Program-made: the position numbers and the translations under genes
Assembly: GCA_015233015.1 (NCBI GenBank)
Contig: JADFYO010000008.1
Coordinates: 27,175 to 91,174, forward strand
Direction of reading: 5' to 3'
DNA from: Nitrospirota bacterium
GTDB taxonomy: Bacteria; Nitrospirota; Thermodesulfovibrionia; Thermodesulfovibrionales; Magnetobacteriaceae
Length of the DNA: 64,000 nucleotides
The notes under the pieces: model-generated
Databases searched by the model: none
What the model was told of the DNA's origin: nothing
The model's input: only the letters and a program-made list of their open reading frames with translations
Part shown: piece by piece, positions 36,306 to 45,765 of the stretch
Layout: every line of letters starts with the position of its first letter
Position numbering within the stretch: position 1 is the stretch's first letter

Positions 36306-36320
36306 GCCTGTCGAAGGATG
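36298..36320. repeat. REP-like dispersed hairpin sequence
   Basis: CATCCTGAGCC-TGTCGAAGGATG, with CATCCT/AGGATG arms; this CCTGAGCCTGTCGAAGG core is one I recall as dispersed in many unrelated bacterial genomes. It supplies the stop codon of the STAND-like gene. A second hairpin GCATTTC/GAAATGC (36333-36357) lies before the convergent rsmE stop and may terminate both genes. Confidence 0.65.
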
Positions 36321-36356
36321 CTCCTTTATTTCGCATTTCCCTATAAAAGTGAAATG

Positions 36357-37106
36357 CTAAGACAAATTTTCACGGCTTTCGCCAATATCCCCGAATACAA
36401 ATTGTACCAGTGTCATCGCTGAAATAGCGGCCGTCTCTGCTCTTAATATCCTGCTTCCCAGAGTTGCGATTACAACCCCTGAGGACTCGGCGAGCTTGAC
36501 CTCTTCGGCAGTAAAACCCCCTTCGGGGCCGGTTATGACGTAGGTCGTTCCTGTTTGCGCTGTAAGGCTGATTTCCTTCAGACCCTTCCCTCGGGCTTCG
36601 TAAAACATTATGGCAGCAGCACCCTCGGCTTGTATCAATTCTGTCAACGCGGTAAAACTCGCAGTCTCCGCTATTTCAGGAACAACTACCCGCATCGACT
36701 GCCTCGCGGCCTCTATGGCTATCTTTTTCCACCTGTCTATCTTTCTTGTGTAATCAAGCTGTGTGCGGGTTGTTACCAACGGGATTATCCTTTTAACTCC
36801 AAGTTCAACGGCCTTCTGAACCACTAAATCCATTTTTGAACCCTTTAACATGCCCTGGCAAAGCGTTATTGAAAGTGGAGATTCAGTATCCGGTGCAGGC
36901 TGCGGGGTGATGGACAGATGTACTGCGTTTTTGGCGCAAGAGGTAATTATGCCCTTGAAAAACCGGCCCTTTTCGTCAAATATGAATAGCTCACCGCCGG
37001 TCTTATACCGCAGCACTGTAAGAATATATCTCGCAGTCTCACCAGTGATGACCGCCGCCGCACCCTGAATTGCCGAGGATTCTACAAATTGCCTGGTAGT
37101 GGGCAT
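36357..37106 (-). CDS. rsmE: 16S rRNA m3U1498 methyltransferase
   Basis: SPOUT-class methyltransferase acting on U1498 of 16S rRNA. A PUA-like N-terminus (HYRY-equivalent ARYILTVLRYKTGGELFIFD) is followed by the SPOUT knot: SKMDLVVQKAVELGVKRIIPL, RWKKIAIEAARQSMR, VITGPEGGFTAEEV and LGSRILRAETAAISAM, where the last two bind SAM. The 249-residue length is normal. It lies 10 bases after dnaJ as the final gene of the hrcA operon, a common arrangement. Confidence 0.93.
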   Translation of the reverse strand: MPTTRQFVESSAIQGAAAVITGETARYILTVLRYKTGGELFIFDEKGRFFKGIITSCAKNAVHLSITPQPAPDTESPLSITLCQGMLKGSKMDLVVQKAVELGVKRIIPLVTTRTQLDYTRKIDRWKKIAIEAARQSMRVVVPEIAETASFTALTELIQAEGAAAIMFYEARGKGLKEISLTAQTGTTYVITGPEGGFTAEEVKLAESSGVVIATLGSRILRAETAAISAMTLVQFVFGDIGESRENLS

Positions 37107-37116
37107 TGATCAGGAA

Positions 37117-38223
37117 TCAACCCGTAAACATCTCTTTCAGTTTCTCCCTGAATGTCTTTTGTACATCGTCGCCGCTGATACTGGCATATTCCTCGAGGAT
37201 CTCGCGCTGCCTCGGCGTTATCTTCTTTGGGATGTCTATGTAAACCCTTACGATTTGGTCACCGCGGGCGCCGCCTCCCAAACGCTGGACACCCTCCCCT
37301 CTTATTTTAAACTGTTGCCCCGATTGCGTCGCCTGAGGGATTTTCAGCTTTGAGACCCCCTTAAGCGTTGGGACCTCTAACTCACCGCCAAGAACCGCCG
37401 TTGGATAGCTGATTGGGATTTCGCAATATATGTCTCTTTCATGGCGTTTAAAAAACGGGTGCTCAATTACATTTATAAATATGTACAAGTCCCCCGGAGG
37501 CGCCCCGCGCTCTCCTGATTCGCCCTCAGAGGTCATTTTAAGACGTGTATTGGTATCGATGCCGGGTGGAACCTTTACTGACAAATTCCGCATCTTTTTC
37601 ACCTTGCCGCTACCGCCGCACTCACCGCAAGGGTCTGTAACTACAACGCCAGCCCCGCCGCACTTGGGGCATGTCCTGCTAACGGCAAAAAACCCCTGTT
37701 GAAAACGCACCTGCCCGTTTCCATTGCACTGCTGGCATGTCTGAGGTGGGCGGCCGCTTGCCGAACCACTGCCGCTGCACTTATCACAACTCTCCATTCG
37801 GGGGATGGATATCTTTTTCTCCGTACCAAAGGCCGCCTCCATGAGCGTAATCTCAAGGTCATACCGCTGGTCTGCCCCGCGCATTGAACGCTGTCTCCTC
37901 TGCCCGCCGCCTCCACCGAAAATATCCCCAAGAAAATCATCGAATATATCAGTGAAAGCGCCAAAACCAAAATCAGCCGCGCCTGCTCCTCCACCCATTC
38001 CCGACATCCCGTCCATCGAGCCGAACCTGTCATAATGGGCGCGCTTTTTGGCGTCGGACAGGCACGAATATGCCTCGTTTATCTCCTTAAACTTCTCCTC
38101 TGCCCCCTTATCGCCGGAGTTGCGGTCAGGATGATACTTAAGGGCCATCTGCCGGTAAGCCTTCTTTAGCTCATCGGGCGTGGCACCCCTCTCAACCCCC
38201 AGTGTATTATAGTAGTCTTTCAT
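37117..38223 (-). CDS. dnaJ: Chaperone protein DnaJ
   Basis: Co-chaperone that stimulates DnaK ATPase and presents substrates. It has the J domain with HPD ([18 protein letters not shown]) at 1-70, then a Gly/Phe-rich linker, then four zinc-binding CxxCxGxG units ([32 protein letters not shown]) at about 143-208 and the C-terminal substrate domains. The start codon shares one base with the dnaK stop. Confidence 0.97.
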   Translation of the reverse strand: MKDYYNTLGVERGATPDELKKAYRQMALKYHPDRNSGDKGAEEKFKEINEAYSCLSDAKKRAHYDRFGSMDGMSGMGGGAGAADFGFGAFTDIFDDFLGDIFGGGGGQRRQRSMRGADQRYDLEITLMEAAFGTEKKISIPRMESCDKCSGSGSASGRPPQTCQQCNGNGQVRFQQGFFAVSRTCPKCGGAGVVVTDPCGECGGSGKVKKMRNLSVKVPPGIDTNTRLKMTSEGESGERGAPPGDLYIFINVIEHPFFKRHERDIYCEIPISYPTAVLGGELEVPTLKGVSKLKIPQATQSGQQFKIRGEGVQRLGGGARGDQIVRVYIDIPKKITPRQREILEEYASISGDDVQKTFREKLKEMFTG

Positions 38224-40148
38224 TATTGCTTTTTGTTCTTGTCAACATCTTCAAATTCTGCATCTACTACTTCCTCTTCGGGGCCTCCCGCCTTTGCGCC
38301 GCCTTCACCCTGATGTCCCTGTTCGGACGCGGACTTTGCCGCGGCGTCTTTATACATCTGCTCGGCAAATTTATGAGATACCGTCGTAAGGGTCTCCATT
38401 GCCTTTTTTAACTCTTCGGGGTCAGTGACGGTGTCCTTTATATCTTTCAGGTGTTTAAGGGCTGTCTCCGCCTCTTCCTTTTCAGCCGGATTAACCTTAT
38501 CGCCATATTCTTTCAGCGACTTCTCCACCGCATATACCAGTGCGTCGGCCTCGTTCCTGGTGGTTATAAGCTCTTTCTTTCTCTTGTCTTCGTCAGCGTG
38601 TGCCTCGGCGTCCTTGACCATCTTTTTTATCTCGTCGTCTGAAAGGCCGCTTGAGGCGGTTATTTTAATCGACTGCTCCTTGCCCGTACCAAGGTCTTTT
38701 GCCGAAACGTGGAGTATGCCGTTAGCGTCTATGTCAAATGTTACCTCAACCTGAGGGACGCCGCGAGGGGCGGGCGGAATGCCAAGCAGCTCAAAATTGC
38801 CAAGCAGCTTATTGTCCCCTGCCATCTCCCTTTCTCCCTGGAATACCTTTATCGTAACCGCCGGCTGGTTGTCCGTCGCGGTCGAGAATATCTGGCTCTT
38901 TTTCGTCGGTATAGTCGTATTTCTCTCGATGAGTTTCGTAAATACACCGCCGAGTGTCTCGATGCCCAAAGACAATGGGGTTACGTCAAGCAGCAGTACC
39001 TCTTTTACGTCTCCTTTGAGAACAGCGGACTGGATTGCCGCCCCGACGGCGACGACCTCGTCTGGATTCACTGTCCTGTTGGGTTCCTTGTTGAAAAACC
39101 CCTGTACGGTCTGAATAACCTTGGGCATTCTCGTCGAGCCGCCCACAAGGAGCACCTCGTCTATCTCCGATGTAGTCATTCCAGCGTCTTTCAGCGCCTT
39201 CCTGCACGGCTCTATAGAGTGCGTTATCAAATCATCGACGAGCTGCTCACACTTCGCCCTCGATAGTTTAAGCAGCAGGTGCTTCGGCCCGGAGGCGTCC
39301 GCCGTGACAAACGGCAGGTTTATCTCTGTCTCCGAAGCGCTTGAAAGCTCTACCTTAGCCTTTTCAGCCGCCTCCTTCAGACGCTGGAGGGCCATCTTGT
39401 CTTTCTTTAAATCAATGCCCTGTTCCTTTTTGAACTCATCCACCAGCCAGTCCATTATGCGTATGTCAAAGTCATCGCCGCCGAGGTATGTATCGCCGTT
39501 TGTCGATTTGACCTCGATTACGCCCTCGCCTATCTCAAGTATCGATATGTCAAACGTACCGCCGCCAAGGTCATAGACCGAAATCTTCTCCTCTTTTTTC
39601 TTGTCTATGCCATAGGCAAGCGAGGCCGCGGTCGGTTCGTTGATTATTCTCAGGACGTTCAAACCAGCTATTTTACCGGCTTCTTTTGTGGCCTGTCTCT
39701 GGTTGTCGTCAAAATATGCAGGTACTGTTATAACGGCGTCTGTGACCGTCTCGCCAAGAAAATCCTCGGCGGCCTGTTTTAGTTTCTGAAGTATCATCGC
39801 CGAAATCTGCGGCGGGGCATAGCGCTTCCCCCGGATTTCCACATGTGCGTCGCCGTTTGGGGCCTCTACTATCTTATATGGGAGCCTCTTTTTTGCGTCC
39901 ATAACCTCAGGGGAATTATACTTTCTTCCCATCAGGCGTTTTACGGAGAATATCGTATTTTCAGGATTCGTAATCGACTGCCGTTTTGCTATCTGCCCAA
40001 CCAATCTCTCGTCCTTATCTGTGAACGCGACCACGGACGGCGTCGTTCTGTTGCCTTCCTGGTTTGGTATTACCACAGGCTCACCGGCCTGAACCACTGC
40101 AACACACGAGTTCGTCGTCCCTAAATCTATCCCTATTGCTCTAGCCAT
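38223..40148 (-). CDS. dnaK: Chaperone protein DnaK (Hsp70)
   Basis: ATP-dependent Hsp70. The N-terminal ATPase contains [27 protein letters not shown] and [13 protein letters not shown]; the linker [18 protein letters not shown] joins the substrate-binding domain; the C-terminus ends with a Gly-rich then acidic tail ([18 protein letters not shown]). It is full length at 641 residues, and 10 bases separate it from grpE. Confidence 0.98.
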   Translation of the reverse strand: MARAIGIDLGTTNSCVAVVQAGEPVVIPNQEGNRTTPSVVAFTDKDERLVGQIAKRQSITNPENTIFSVKRLMGRKYNSPEVMDAKKRLPYKIVEAPNGDAHVEIRGKRYAPPQISAMILQKLKQAAEDFLGETVTDAVITVPAYFDDNQRQATKEAGKIAGLNVLRIINEPTAASLAYGIDKKKEEKISVYDLGGGTFDISILEIGEGVIEVKSTNGDTYLGGDDFDIRIMDWLVDEFKKEQGIDLKKDKMALQRLKEAAEKAKVELSSASETEINLPFVTADASGPKHLLLKLSRAKCEQLVDDLITHSIEPCRKALKDAGMTTSEIDEVLLVGGSTRMPKVIQTVQGFFNKEPNRTVNPDEVVAVGAAIQSAVLKGDVKEVLLLDVTPLSLGIETLGGVFTKLIERNTTIPTKKSQIFSTATDNQPAVTIKVFQGEREMAGDNKLLGNFELLGIPPAPRGVPQVEVTFDIDANGILHVSAKDLGTGKEQSIKITASSGLSDDEIKKMVKDAEAHADEDKRKKELITTRNEADALVYAVEKSLKEYGDKVNPAEKEEAETALKHLKDIKDTVTDPEELKKAMETLTTVSHKFAEQMYKDAAAKSASEQGHQGEGGAKAGGPEEEVVDAEFEDVDKNKKQ

Positions 40149-40158
40149 ATCTGCCTCC

Positions 40159-40752
40159 TTATTGAGTTATATCGTTATTTTGCTCAGTTTCAGGCTCTGA
40201 TGCCTTCCTCGACACCGACACCAGCGCCGCCCTTATTAATCTGTCCTTAAAGACGTATCCCTTTCTGAATTCCTCAACGACTGTTTTATCTTCAAGGTCG
40301 TCGCGCTCTACCTCTGCCATCGCGTGGTGGTAGGCAGGGTCAAAGGCTTTCCCCTTTGATTCTACTTCGACAACCCCGTTACTTACAAGTATCTTCTTTA
40401 GTTCCTTGAGCGTAAGATCGACGCCCTGCGCCAGGGCGTCCACCGCACCTGGGGGAACATGAGACAACGCCGCGTCAAGGTTATCCTTTACGACAAGCAG
40501 GCTTGATATCAGAGTCTCAGTGCCATACTTATATATTTCATCTTTCTCTTTTTGTATGCGCTTACGGTAATTATCAAACTCTGCATAGAGGCGCATGTAC
40601 TTATCACTAAGCTCAGCGTTTTCCTGCCTTAACTTTTCTGATTGGTCAACCTGAACTTCGACCTTTACGCCGCTGTCATCGGAAGACACAGAAGGCCGGG
40701 CAGCGTCCGCCGCGCTGTTGCCAACATTTATATCAATTCTTTTCTCTTCCAA
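40159..40752 (-). CDS. grpE: Nucleotide exchange factor GrpE
   Basis: Releases ADP from DnaK. A long N-terminal coiled coil ([28 protein letters not shown], about 38-66) precedes the C-terminal beta domain with the signature [13 protein letters not shown] and [23 protein letters not shown]. It is 197 residues, 14 bases after hrcA. Confidence 0.95.
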   Translation of the reverse strand: MEEKRIDINVGNSAADAARPSVSSDDSGVKVEVQVDQSEKLRQENAELSDKYMRLYAEFDNYRKRIQKEKDEIYKYGTETLISSLLVVKDNLDAALSHVPPGAVDALAQGVDLTLKELKKILVSNGVVEVESKGKAFDPAYHHAMAEVERDDLEDKTVVEEFRKGYVFKDRLIRAALVSVSRKASEPETEQNNDITQ

Positions 40753-40766
40753 TTGAGACCTCCTGA

Positions 40767-41786
40767 TTATATGAATCCAAGCTGCCGCGACAGAAAATTC
40801 GCCGACGTGCTCACAATAGATATGGCATTGGCGTAGTCCATTCTCTGCGGCCCAATAAGACCAAGCACGCCAAACGGCTTGCCCTTTTCGTAAAATGTCG
40901 AAGCCACGAGGCTTAACGCCTTTTCATCCAGGAGCGGGTCGTTACCAACAAAGACCTGCACCCCTTCGCTTTGCAATATCTTATCGAGCAGATTTACCAT
41001 CAGGCTCTTGTCGTCAATAGCCTTGGACAGCTCCTTTATCTTTTGTATGTCGTCAAAATCCGGCAGATTAATCAACTCGCTCATGCCGGATATAAATATG
41101 TCGGCATTGATAGACGAAAACACTGTCTTACACAGGCACTTCGCCTTTTCTTTGAGAGAGTCGCACTTCTGCTTTGCCTCGGCCACAACCTCTAACAATG
41201 CCTGTTTTATATCCCGCAGGGTCAACCCGGCGTATTCCTTATTCAGATAGCGGCTTATCTCGTTCATATCTTTTTGAGTAAGCCGTCCCGATGATTCCAC
41301 TATCATATGGCGGACAACGCCGTATTCAGTCAGCAGGATTGCTACAATCATATTTTCTTTATATGAATAAAATTCAATCTTTCTCAGAATGCTGCTCTCT
41401 GCCGTCTTTGAAAGTATAACACCCATGTAGTGTGAGCAGTCAGACATCAGCCTCGATGTAATAGCAAGAAAATCGTCGAGACTTGCCTTCGTGTCTGTGG
41501 CCTTGTCTGAAAGCATCGAAAGAAGATTATTGTTTTGAGACATGCCGACCTCAAGCAGGGACTCAACGAAAAACCTATACGCCATACCCGTAGGAATACG
41601 CCCCGACGAGGCATATGGCTGGCTCAAAAACCCCAGGTCCTCTAAGTCGCTCATCGTGTTTCGAATAGTCGCCGATGACAGGCCAAAGCCGTATCGCTTA
41701 CTGATATAGCGCGAGCCAACCGGTGCCGCTATCCCAATATAGCTCTCTATCACCGCAAATAATATCTTTCTCGTTCTGCTGTCCAT
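40767..41786 (-). CDS. hrcA: Heat-inducible transcription repressor HrcA
   Basis: Repressor that binds CIRCE operators and is kept active by GroEL. The N-terminal winged helix includes VGSRYISKRYGFGLSSATIRNTMSDLEDLGFLSQPYASSGRIPT; the C-terminal GAF-like part ends PFGVLGLIGPQRMDYANAISIVS. The track starts at 41822, but that ATG lies in the TATAATG of the promoter; ATG 41786 (MDSRTRKILFAVIESYI) matches the usual HrcA N-terminus, giving 339 residues. First gene of hrcA-grpE-dnaK-dnaJ-rsmE. Its likely target in this window is the groES CIRCE. Confidence 0.94.
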   Translation of the reverse strand: MDSRTRKILFAVIESYIGIAAPVGSRYISKRYGFGLSSATIRNTMSDLEDLGFLSQPYASSGRIPTGMAYRFFVESLLEVGMSQNNNLLSMLSDKATDTKASLDDFLAITSRLMSDCSHYMGVILSKTAESSILRKIEFYSYKENMIVAILLTEYGVVRHMIVESSGRLTQKDMNEISRYLNKEYAGLTLRDIKQALLEVVAEAKQKCDSLKEKAKCLCKTVFSSINADIFISGMSELINLPDFDDIQKIKELSKAIDDKSLMVNLLDKILQSEGVQVFVGNDPLLDEKALSLVASTFYEKGKPFGVLGLIGPQRMDYANAISIVSTSANFLSRQLGFI

Positions 41787-41813
41787 AGTCTCTGTCTCTG
41801 TAATTAACCAATC

Positions 41814-41843
41814 ATTATACACATACTATTAATAATTTAACAA
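41814..41843 (-). promoter_or_regulatory. Promoter of the hrcA operon
   Basis: On the minus strand: TTGTTA (41843-41838), 18-base spacer, TATAAT (41819-41814), 27 bases before the hrcA ATG. No CIRCE is seen around it. Confidence 0.6.
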
Positions 41844-41855
41844 TGCACCGCCTGT

Positions 41856-42039
41856 CCTAAATCCACCATCACATTAAAGGGTATCCATGTGAAATCCCGT
41901 GGATACTGCCTCCAACCATCTCCAAACATTATTCCATCGTGAGAAAAATATTTTCATTAATGTAAAAGTGTTATGTCTAAAAACCGTTGTATAATGATAC
42001 GTTACACTCTTTTCCCATAATTTTGATGGTGGATTTAGG
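41856..42039. mobile_element. MITE-like element, 184 bp
   Basis: Perfect 16-bp terminal inverted repeats, CCTAAATCCACCATCA at the left and TGATGGTGGATTTAGG at the right, flanked directly by the 4-bp duplication CTGT on both sides (41852-41855 and 42040-42043). The AT-rich interior encodes no transposase. It fits a non-autonomous miniature element mobilised in trans. Confidence 0.82.
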
Positions 42040-42097
42040 CTGTCATCCAAAGGAACTGGATTCCAGTCAACCTCATACCATTCACCGAAATAAGTCT

Positions 42098-42128
42098 TCA
42101 TGGGAAGGCCAATGAGACCTCCCCATGA
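42098..42128 (-). terminator. Hairpin terminator after groEL
   Basis: Arms TCATGGGGAGG and CCTTCCCATGA (11 pairs, one G-U) around a nine-base loop, 13 bases after the groEL stop. The T tract is weak, so termination may be partial. Confidence 0.55.
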
Positions 42129-42140
42129 AAAACTGTTATC

Positions 42141-43787
42141 TTAGTACATATCTCCCATACCGCCCATGCCGGGGTGGCCGCCGCCGCCCATTGGCATCTT
42201 GTCTTCCTTTTCGGGCAGGTCGGTTATCATCACCGAGGTCGTGAGCATTAACGACGAAACTGAGGCCGCGTTCTGAAGCGCGCATCTGGTTACCTTAGTC
42301 GGGTCAATTATGCCCTCGGCCATCATGTCGCAGAACTTCTCGTTCTGGGCGTCAAAGCCATAGTTCTGATCCTTGGACTCCTTCACCTTCTCGATTATTA
42401 TTGCGCTCTCAAGGCCGGCATTAGTGATAATCTGCCTGATTGGCTCCTCAAGCGCCTTTTTGATTATACTGGCACCGATTTTCTCGTCACCCTTTAACTG
42501 TAGCGCGTCAATCGTCGCTATACACCTGAGAAGGGCAACTCCGCCGCCGGGAACGATACCCTCTTCGACGGCCGCGCGGGTGGCGTGAAGTGCGTCTTCA
42601 ACGCGCGCCTTCTTTTCTTTCATCTCTGTCTCAGTGGCAGCACCCACATTGATTACGGCAACGCCGCCTACGATTTTGGCGAGCCTCTCCTGGAGTTTCT
42701 CTCTGTCGTAGTCAGACGTGGTCTCGTCAATCTGTGCCTTTATCTGCTTTACACGGCCTTTAATGGCGTCCTGTTTGCCTTCACCTTCCACTATCGTCGT
42801 GTTGTCCTTATCTATGGTTATCTTTTTGGCGCGCCCGAGGTCAGTCATCTTCACGTTTTCGAGCTTCATACCGAGGTCGTCAGAGATTACCGTGCCGCCG
42901 GTGAGAATTGCGATGTCCTCAAGCATGGCCTTACGCCTTTCGCCAAAGCCGGGGGCCTTTACGCCGCATACCTGAAGCGTACCGCGCAGCTTATTCACTA
43001 CCATTGTGGCAAGGGCCTCGCCCTCGATGTCCTCAGACAGGATAAGTAAGGGTTTGCCCATCTTCGCTATCTGCTCAAGCAGTGGAATCAGGTCTTTCAT
43101 CGAGGAAATCTTCTTGTCATAGAGAAGGATATGGGCGTTTTCTAATACGCACTCCATTCTTTCAGAGTCGGTAACGAAATACGGCGAGATATAGCCGCGG
43201 TCAAACTGCATACCTTCTACGACTTCAAGGGCGGTTGCCATGGACTTGGCCTCTTCAACGGTGATTACGCCGTCTTTGCCCACTTTGTCCATCGCCTCGG
43301 CAATCAGATCGCCGACTGATGGGTCATTGTTCGCTGAAATCGTCCCAACCTGCGCTATCTCTTTCTTGTCCTGAACCTTCTTGGACATCGCCTTGAGTTT
43401 CTCGATAACCGCGGTAACGGCCTTTTCCATTCCGCGCTTCAGGTCCATTGCGTGAGCGCCCGCTACGACATTCTTCACGCCTTCTTTGTAGATGGCGTGG
43501 GCGAGCACGGTGGCAGTCGTCGTGCCGTCGCCGGCGGTGTCAGAGGTTTTGGATGCAACCTCTTTTAATAACTGCGCGCCCATGTTCTGAAATGGCTCCT
43601 TAAGCTCTATCTCTTTGGCCACCGTTACGCCGTCTTTTGTGATTGTCGGAGAACCATACTTCTTGTCAAGTATGGCGTTTCTGCCCTTAGGGCCAAGTGT
43701 CGCCTTTACGGCACTGGCAAGTACGGTTATACCTTCAAGTATTTCCCTTCTTGCCGCTTCATCAAAAAGTAACTGTTTAGCTCCCAT
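42141..43787 (-). CDS. groL: 60-kDa chaperonin GroEL
   Basis: Double-ring ATP-dependent chaperonin subunit. Full length (548 residues): [23 protein letters not shown], the nucleotide motif [11 protein letters not shown], apical [12 protein letters not shown], and the C-terminal Gly/Met tail ending in GGMGDMY. Located 10 bases after groES, under the CIRCE-controlled promoter. Confidence 0.98.
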   Translation of the reverse strand: MGAKQLLFDEAARREILEGITVLASAVKATLGPKGRNAILDKKYGSPTITKDGVTVAKEIELKEPFQNMGAQLLKEVASKTSDTAGDGTTTATVLAHAIYKEGVKNVVAGAHAMDLKRGMEKAVTAVIEKLKAMSKKVQDKKEIAQVGTISANNDPSVGDLIAEAMDKVGKDGVITVEEAKSMATALEVVEGMQFDRGYISPYFVTDSERMECVLENAHILLYDKKISSMKDLIPLLEQIAKMGKPLLILSEDIEGEALATMVVNKLRGTLQVCGVKAPGFGERRKAMLEDIAILTGGTVISDDLGMKLENVKMTDLGRAKKITIDKDNTTIVEGEGKQDAIKGRVKQIKAQIDETTSDYDREKLQERLAKIVGGVAVINVGAATETEMKEKKARVEDALHATRAAVEEGIVPGGGVALLRCIATIDALQLKGDEKIGASIIKKALEEPIRQIITNAGLESAIIIEKVKESKDQNYGFDAQNEKFCDMMAEGIIDPTKVTRCALQNAASVSSLMLTTSVMITDLPEKEDKMPMGGGGHPGMGGMGDMY

Positions 43788-43797
43788 TTACACCCTC

Positions 43798-44058
43798 CTA
43801 TGCGATTATTCCTAAGACGTCTTCTTCTTTGATTATTAAATAATCAACATTATCGATCTGAACCTTGGAGCCGGAATACTTATCGAAAAATATCTCGTCC
43901 CCGACCTTAAGCTCTTTGACCTCTGAACCAACTGCCTCGACCTTACCGCGCTGCGGCTTTTCTTTGGCCGTGTCCGGTACATATAACCCACCGGCGGTTC
44001 TTTCCAGCTCTTCTTTGTAGCTTACGAACACACGCTCTTTTAATGGTTTAAACTTCAT
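43798..44058 (-). CDS. groS: 10-kDa co-chaperonin GroES
   Basis: Lid of the GroEL chamber. The 86-residue sequence shows KPLKERVFVSYKEELERTAGGLYVPDTAKEKPQRGKV with the mobile loop near 17-33, then VGDEIFFDKYSG and the C-terminal YLIIKEEDVLGII. First gene of the groESL operon. Confidence 0.97.
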   Translation of the reverse strand: MKFKPLKERVFVSYKEELERTAGGLYVPDTAKEKPQRGKVEAVGSEVKELKVGDEIFFDKYSGSKVQIDNVDYLIIKEEDVLGIIA

Positions 44059-44082
44059 AGAGTCACGCTCCCTTCTGTATTA

Positions 44083-44109
44083 TTAGCACTCACAAGGAGT
44101 GATTGCTAA
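44083..44109 (-). promoter_or_regulatory. CIRCE operator of groESL
   Basis: TTAGCACTC-N9-GATTGCTAA matches the CIRCE consensus (TTAGCACTC-N9-GAGTGCTAA) at 17 of 18 arm positions. It lies just after the -10 of the groES promoter and before its start codon, the standard place for HrcA repression. HrcA is encoded 2 kb downstream. Confidence 0.93.
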
Positions 44110-44110
44110 T

Positions 44111-44139
44111 AATATAACATACCTTTTTCAGTTTTGCAA
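44111..44139 (-). promoter_or_regulatory. Promoter of groESL
   Basis: Minus strand TTGCAA (44139-44134), 17-base spacer, TATATT (44116-44111), immediately upstream of the CIRCE; a housekeeping-sigma type promoter. Confidence 0.75.
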
Positions 44140-44196
44140 GTATTTTTTTCAGCCGGCACTTTTTTTACATAGGCTCGACATTCATAAGGTCGGGAA

Positions 44197-44226
44197 TTGA
44201 CAAGGACATCCTAAACGGTTTACAAT
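44197..44226 (+). promoter_or_regulatory. Promoter of the DUF5618 gene
   Basis: TTGACA (44197-44202), 18-base spacer, TACAAT (44221-44226). The ATG at 44232 is five bases downstream, so the transcript would start at the initiation codon itself. Confidence 0.65.
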
Positions 44227-44231
44227 TAACT

Positions 44232-44669
44232 ATGGCAAAAACGTCTAAGCATGTACATACAGAAAGGGAGGCGTACCGGTACATGGAAAACGCCAGAGGG
44301 CTGTTAAAGGCGGCGGCTATTGAAGGTAATATCTATCTCGATAAGAAGCCAGTCCGTGAAGCGTTCGGCACGGCATACCTTGCCATTCTCGAAGCCATTA
44401 ACGAAGCTCTAATAAAGAAGGGGTTTACACGCAAAGAACTTCCAAAATCCGTTGACGGGTATATGGCGGCCATAAAAAAGCACTTGTCTGTTAACAATGG
44501 CAAGCTCGCAAGGGAATTTGACAGCCTCTATGAATCCCTTCATATTGCCGGATACTATCGGGGATTGCTATATCAAGTACCCTTAGTCAAAGAAGCTATG
44601 AAAGAAGCCGACGCCTTCATCAAGAAGATATTGCCTCAATCAGCGCCAGAGATTCCAAAACTACCATAG
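44232..44669 (+). CDS. DUF5618 family protein
   Basis: A 145-residue all-helical cytoplasmic protein matching DUF5618: EAYRYMENARGLLKAAAIEGNIYLDKKPVREAFGTAYLAILEAINEAL and SLHIAGYYRGLLYQVPLVKEAM. Function unknown; similar proteins often sit near toxin-antitoxin-like genes, but no partner is adjacent. No Shine-Dalgarno is present and the promoter's -10 is five bases before the ATG, predicting a leaderless mRNA. Divergent from groES. Confidence 0.75.
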   Translation: MAKTSKHVHTEREAYRYMENARGLLKAAAIEGNIYLDKKPVREAFGTAYLAILEAINEALIKKGFTRKELPKSVDGYMAAIKKHLSVNNGKLAREFDSLYESLHIAGYYRGLLYQVPLVKEAMKEADAFIKKILPQSAPEIPKLP

Positions 44670-44831
44670 ACGTGTTTTGCAATTATGTCACCTGCCGGAG
44701 GAACTTGACTTGTAAAACTAGACAGAAGAATCCTTTTTATATAGTTTTTACGGATAACGGGCTTATGTGCGTTCGAGGCTCAAGAGCAGGCAATAATCTT
44801 GGAATAAAATGAAAAATCCCTTTTCGAGGGA

Positions 44832-44860
44832 TTGACAGAATTTTCTGTATATGCTATAAA
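44832..44860 (+). promoter_or_regulatory. Strong promoter upstream of the NHL-repeat gene
   Basis: TTGACA (44832-44837), 17-base spacer, TATAAA (44855-44860). It would give a leader of about 250 bases before the NHL gene at 45115. The -35 lies in the right arm of a small AATCCC/GGGATT hairpin. Confidence 0.65.
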
Positions 44861-45040
44861 CACCATGGAAACGAGTGTAGAAGACATAGCAAGCGATAGG
44901 AAGCCATTTTACAGCAGAGCTTATGATTATTTTGTTTAATAAAATTTATAATTTTGTATCATATGATACAGACACGTAAATATATGACATATTAGAATCA
45001 TCCACTGGCGGTTTTCTGCGCTGATTATAGGTCTGAAAAG

Positions 45041-45098
45041 GGTTAATTTATAACCATGGTGCCCGTGGTATTTTATCACGAACACCGGTGGATTTTTT
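45041..45098 (+). terminator. Leader hairpins with terminator before the NHL gene
   Basis: Hairpin GGTTA/TAACC (45041-45055) overlaps a longer one: outer arms CCATGGTG/CACCGGTGG with one bulge and inner arms CGTGGTA/TATCACG with a three-base loop, followed by ATTTTTT (45092-45098). This has the form of an intrinsic terminator ending only 16 bases before the ATG of the downstream gene, so it probably acts as an attenuator. The rest of 44670-45040 shows no convincing gene. Confidence 0.6.
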
Positions 45099-45114
45099 AT
45101 TAAGGGGAGGGGTT

Positions 45115-45750
45115 ATGCTTAATAGTAAAAAGTTGTTGGGAATAGTAAAAATACTTACATTGGTTATTGCATTGGCGCTCTCATACACTAGTGTCTTGGC
45201 TGCTAATGCTGGCAATATCTACACTGTTGCGGGTAACGGCTCCCAATCCTATGCTGGCGACGGAGGCCTTGCAACGAGCGCGACCCTTAACGATCCTTCC
45301 GGCATAGCAGTCGATAGCATCGGCAATCTTTACATAGCCGATCAATCAAACCACTGTATCCGCGTTGTAGCAAAGGTTTCAGGAACATACTTGGGTATGG
45401 CGATGACGGCGGGTAACATCTACACCATTGCGGGTAACGGCAGCTGGGGTTATTCGGGCGATGGTGGGGCTGCAACGAGCGCGACCCTTCGCAGTCCTTC
45501 CGGCGTAGCACTAGATAGCATCGGCAACCTGTACATTGCCGATTTCGGTAACAACAGAATCCGTGTGGTAGCAAATGTTACAGGTACATATTTAGGTGTA
45601 GCGATGACGGCGGGTAACATCTACACCGTTGCGGGTAACGGCAACCAATCCTATGCCGGCGACGGAGGCCTTGCATCCAGCGCATCCCTTTACTTACCTT
45701 ACTGTGTAGCGGTAGATAGCGTTGGCAACCTGTACATTGCGGACACATAA
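45115..45750 (+). CDS. NHL-repeat exoprotein, N-terminal part (interrupted)
   Basis: Secreted beta-propeller protein. The track start (45088) is replaced by ATG 45115, preceded by GGGGAGGGG; it begins MLNSKKLLGIVK with a signal peptide ending near VLAANA. Three NHL units follow, each of form AGNIYTVAGNG...YAGDGG...IAVDSIGNLYIAD...IRVVA. The frame stops at TAA 45748-45750 inside the third unit, where other units have an aromatic or polar residue (IAD-x-x-N). The same frame continues at once into the next ORF, so this is one gene split by a nonsense codon. Substrate or ligand unknown. Confidence 0.8.
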   Translation: MLNSKKLLGIVKILTLVIALALSYTSVLAANAGNIYTVAGNGSQSYAGDGGLATSATLNDPSGIAVDSIGNLYIADQSNHCIRVVAKVSGTYLGMAMTAGNIYTIAGNGSWGYSGDGGAATSATLRSPSGVALDSIGNLYIADFGNNRIRVVANVTGTYLGVAMTAGNIYTVAGNGNQSYAGDGGLASSASLYLPYCVAVDSVGNLYIADT

Positions 45751-45765
45751 AATGTCAGAATCCGC

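Noticed and set aside
41874-42101. Minus-strand ORF of 75 residues between hrcA and groEL
   Set aside because: It begins inside the groEL terminator hairpin, has no ribosome site and runs across the MITE boundary.
44865-44939. 24-codon ORF (METSVEDIASDRKPFYSRAYDYFV) just after the promoter at 44832
   Set aside because: It starts almost at the expected transcription start without a ribosome site; could be a leader peptide, but there is not enough evidence to call it a gene.
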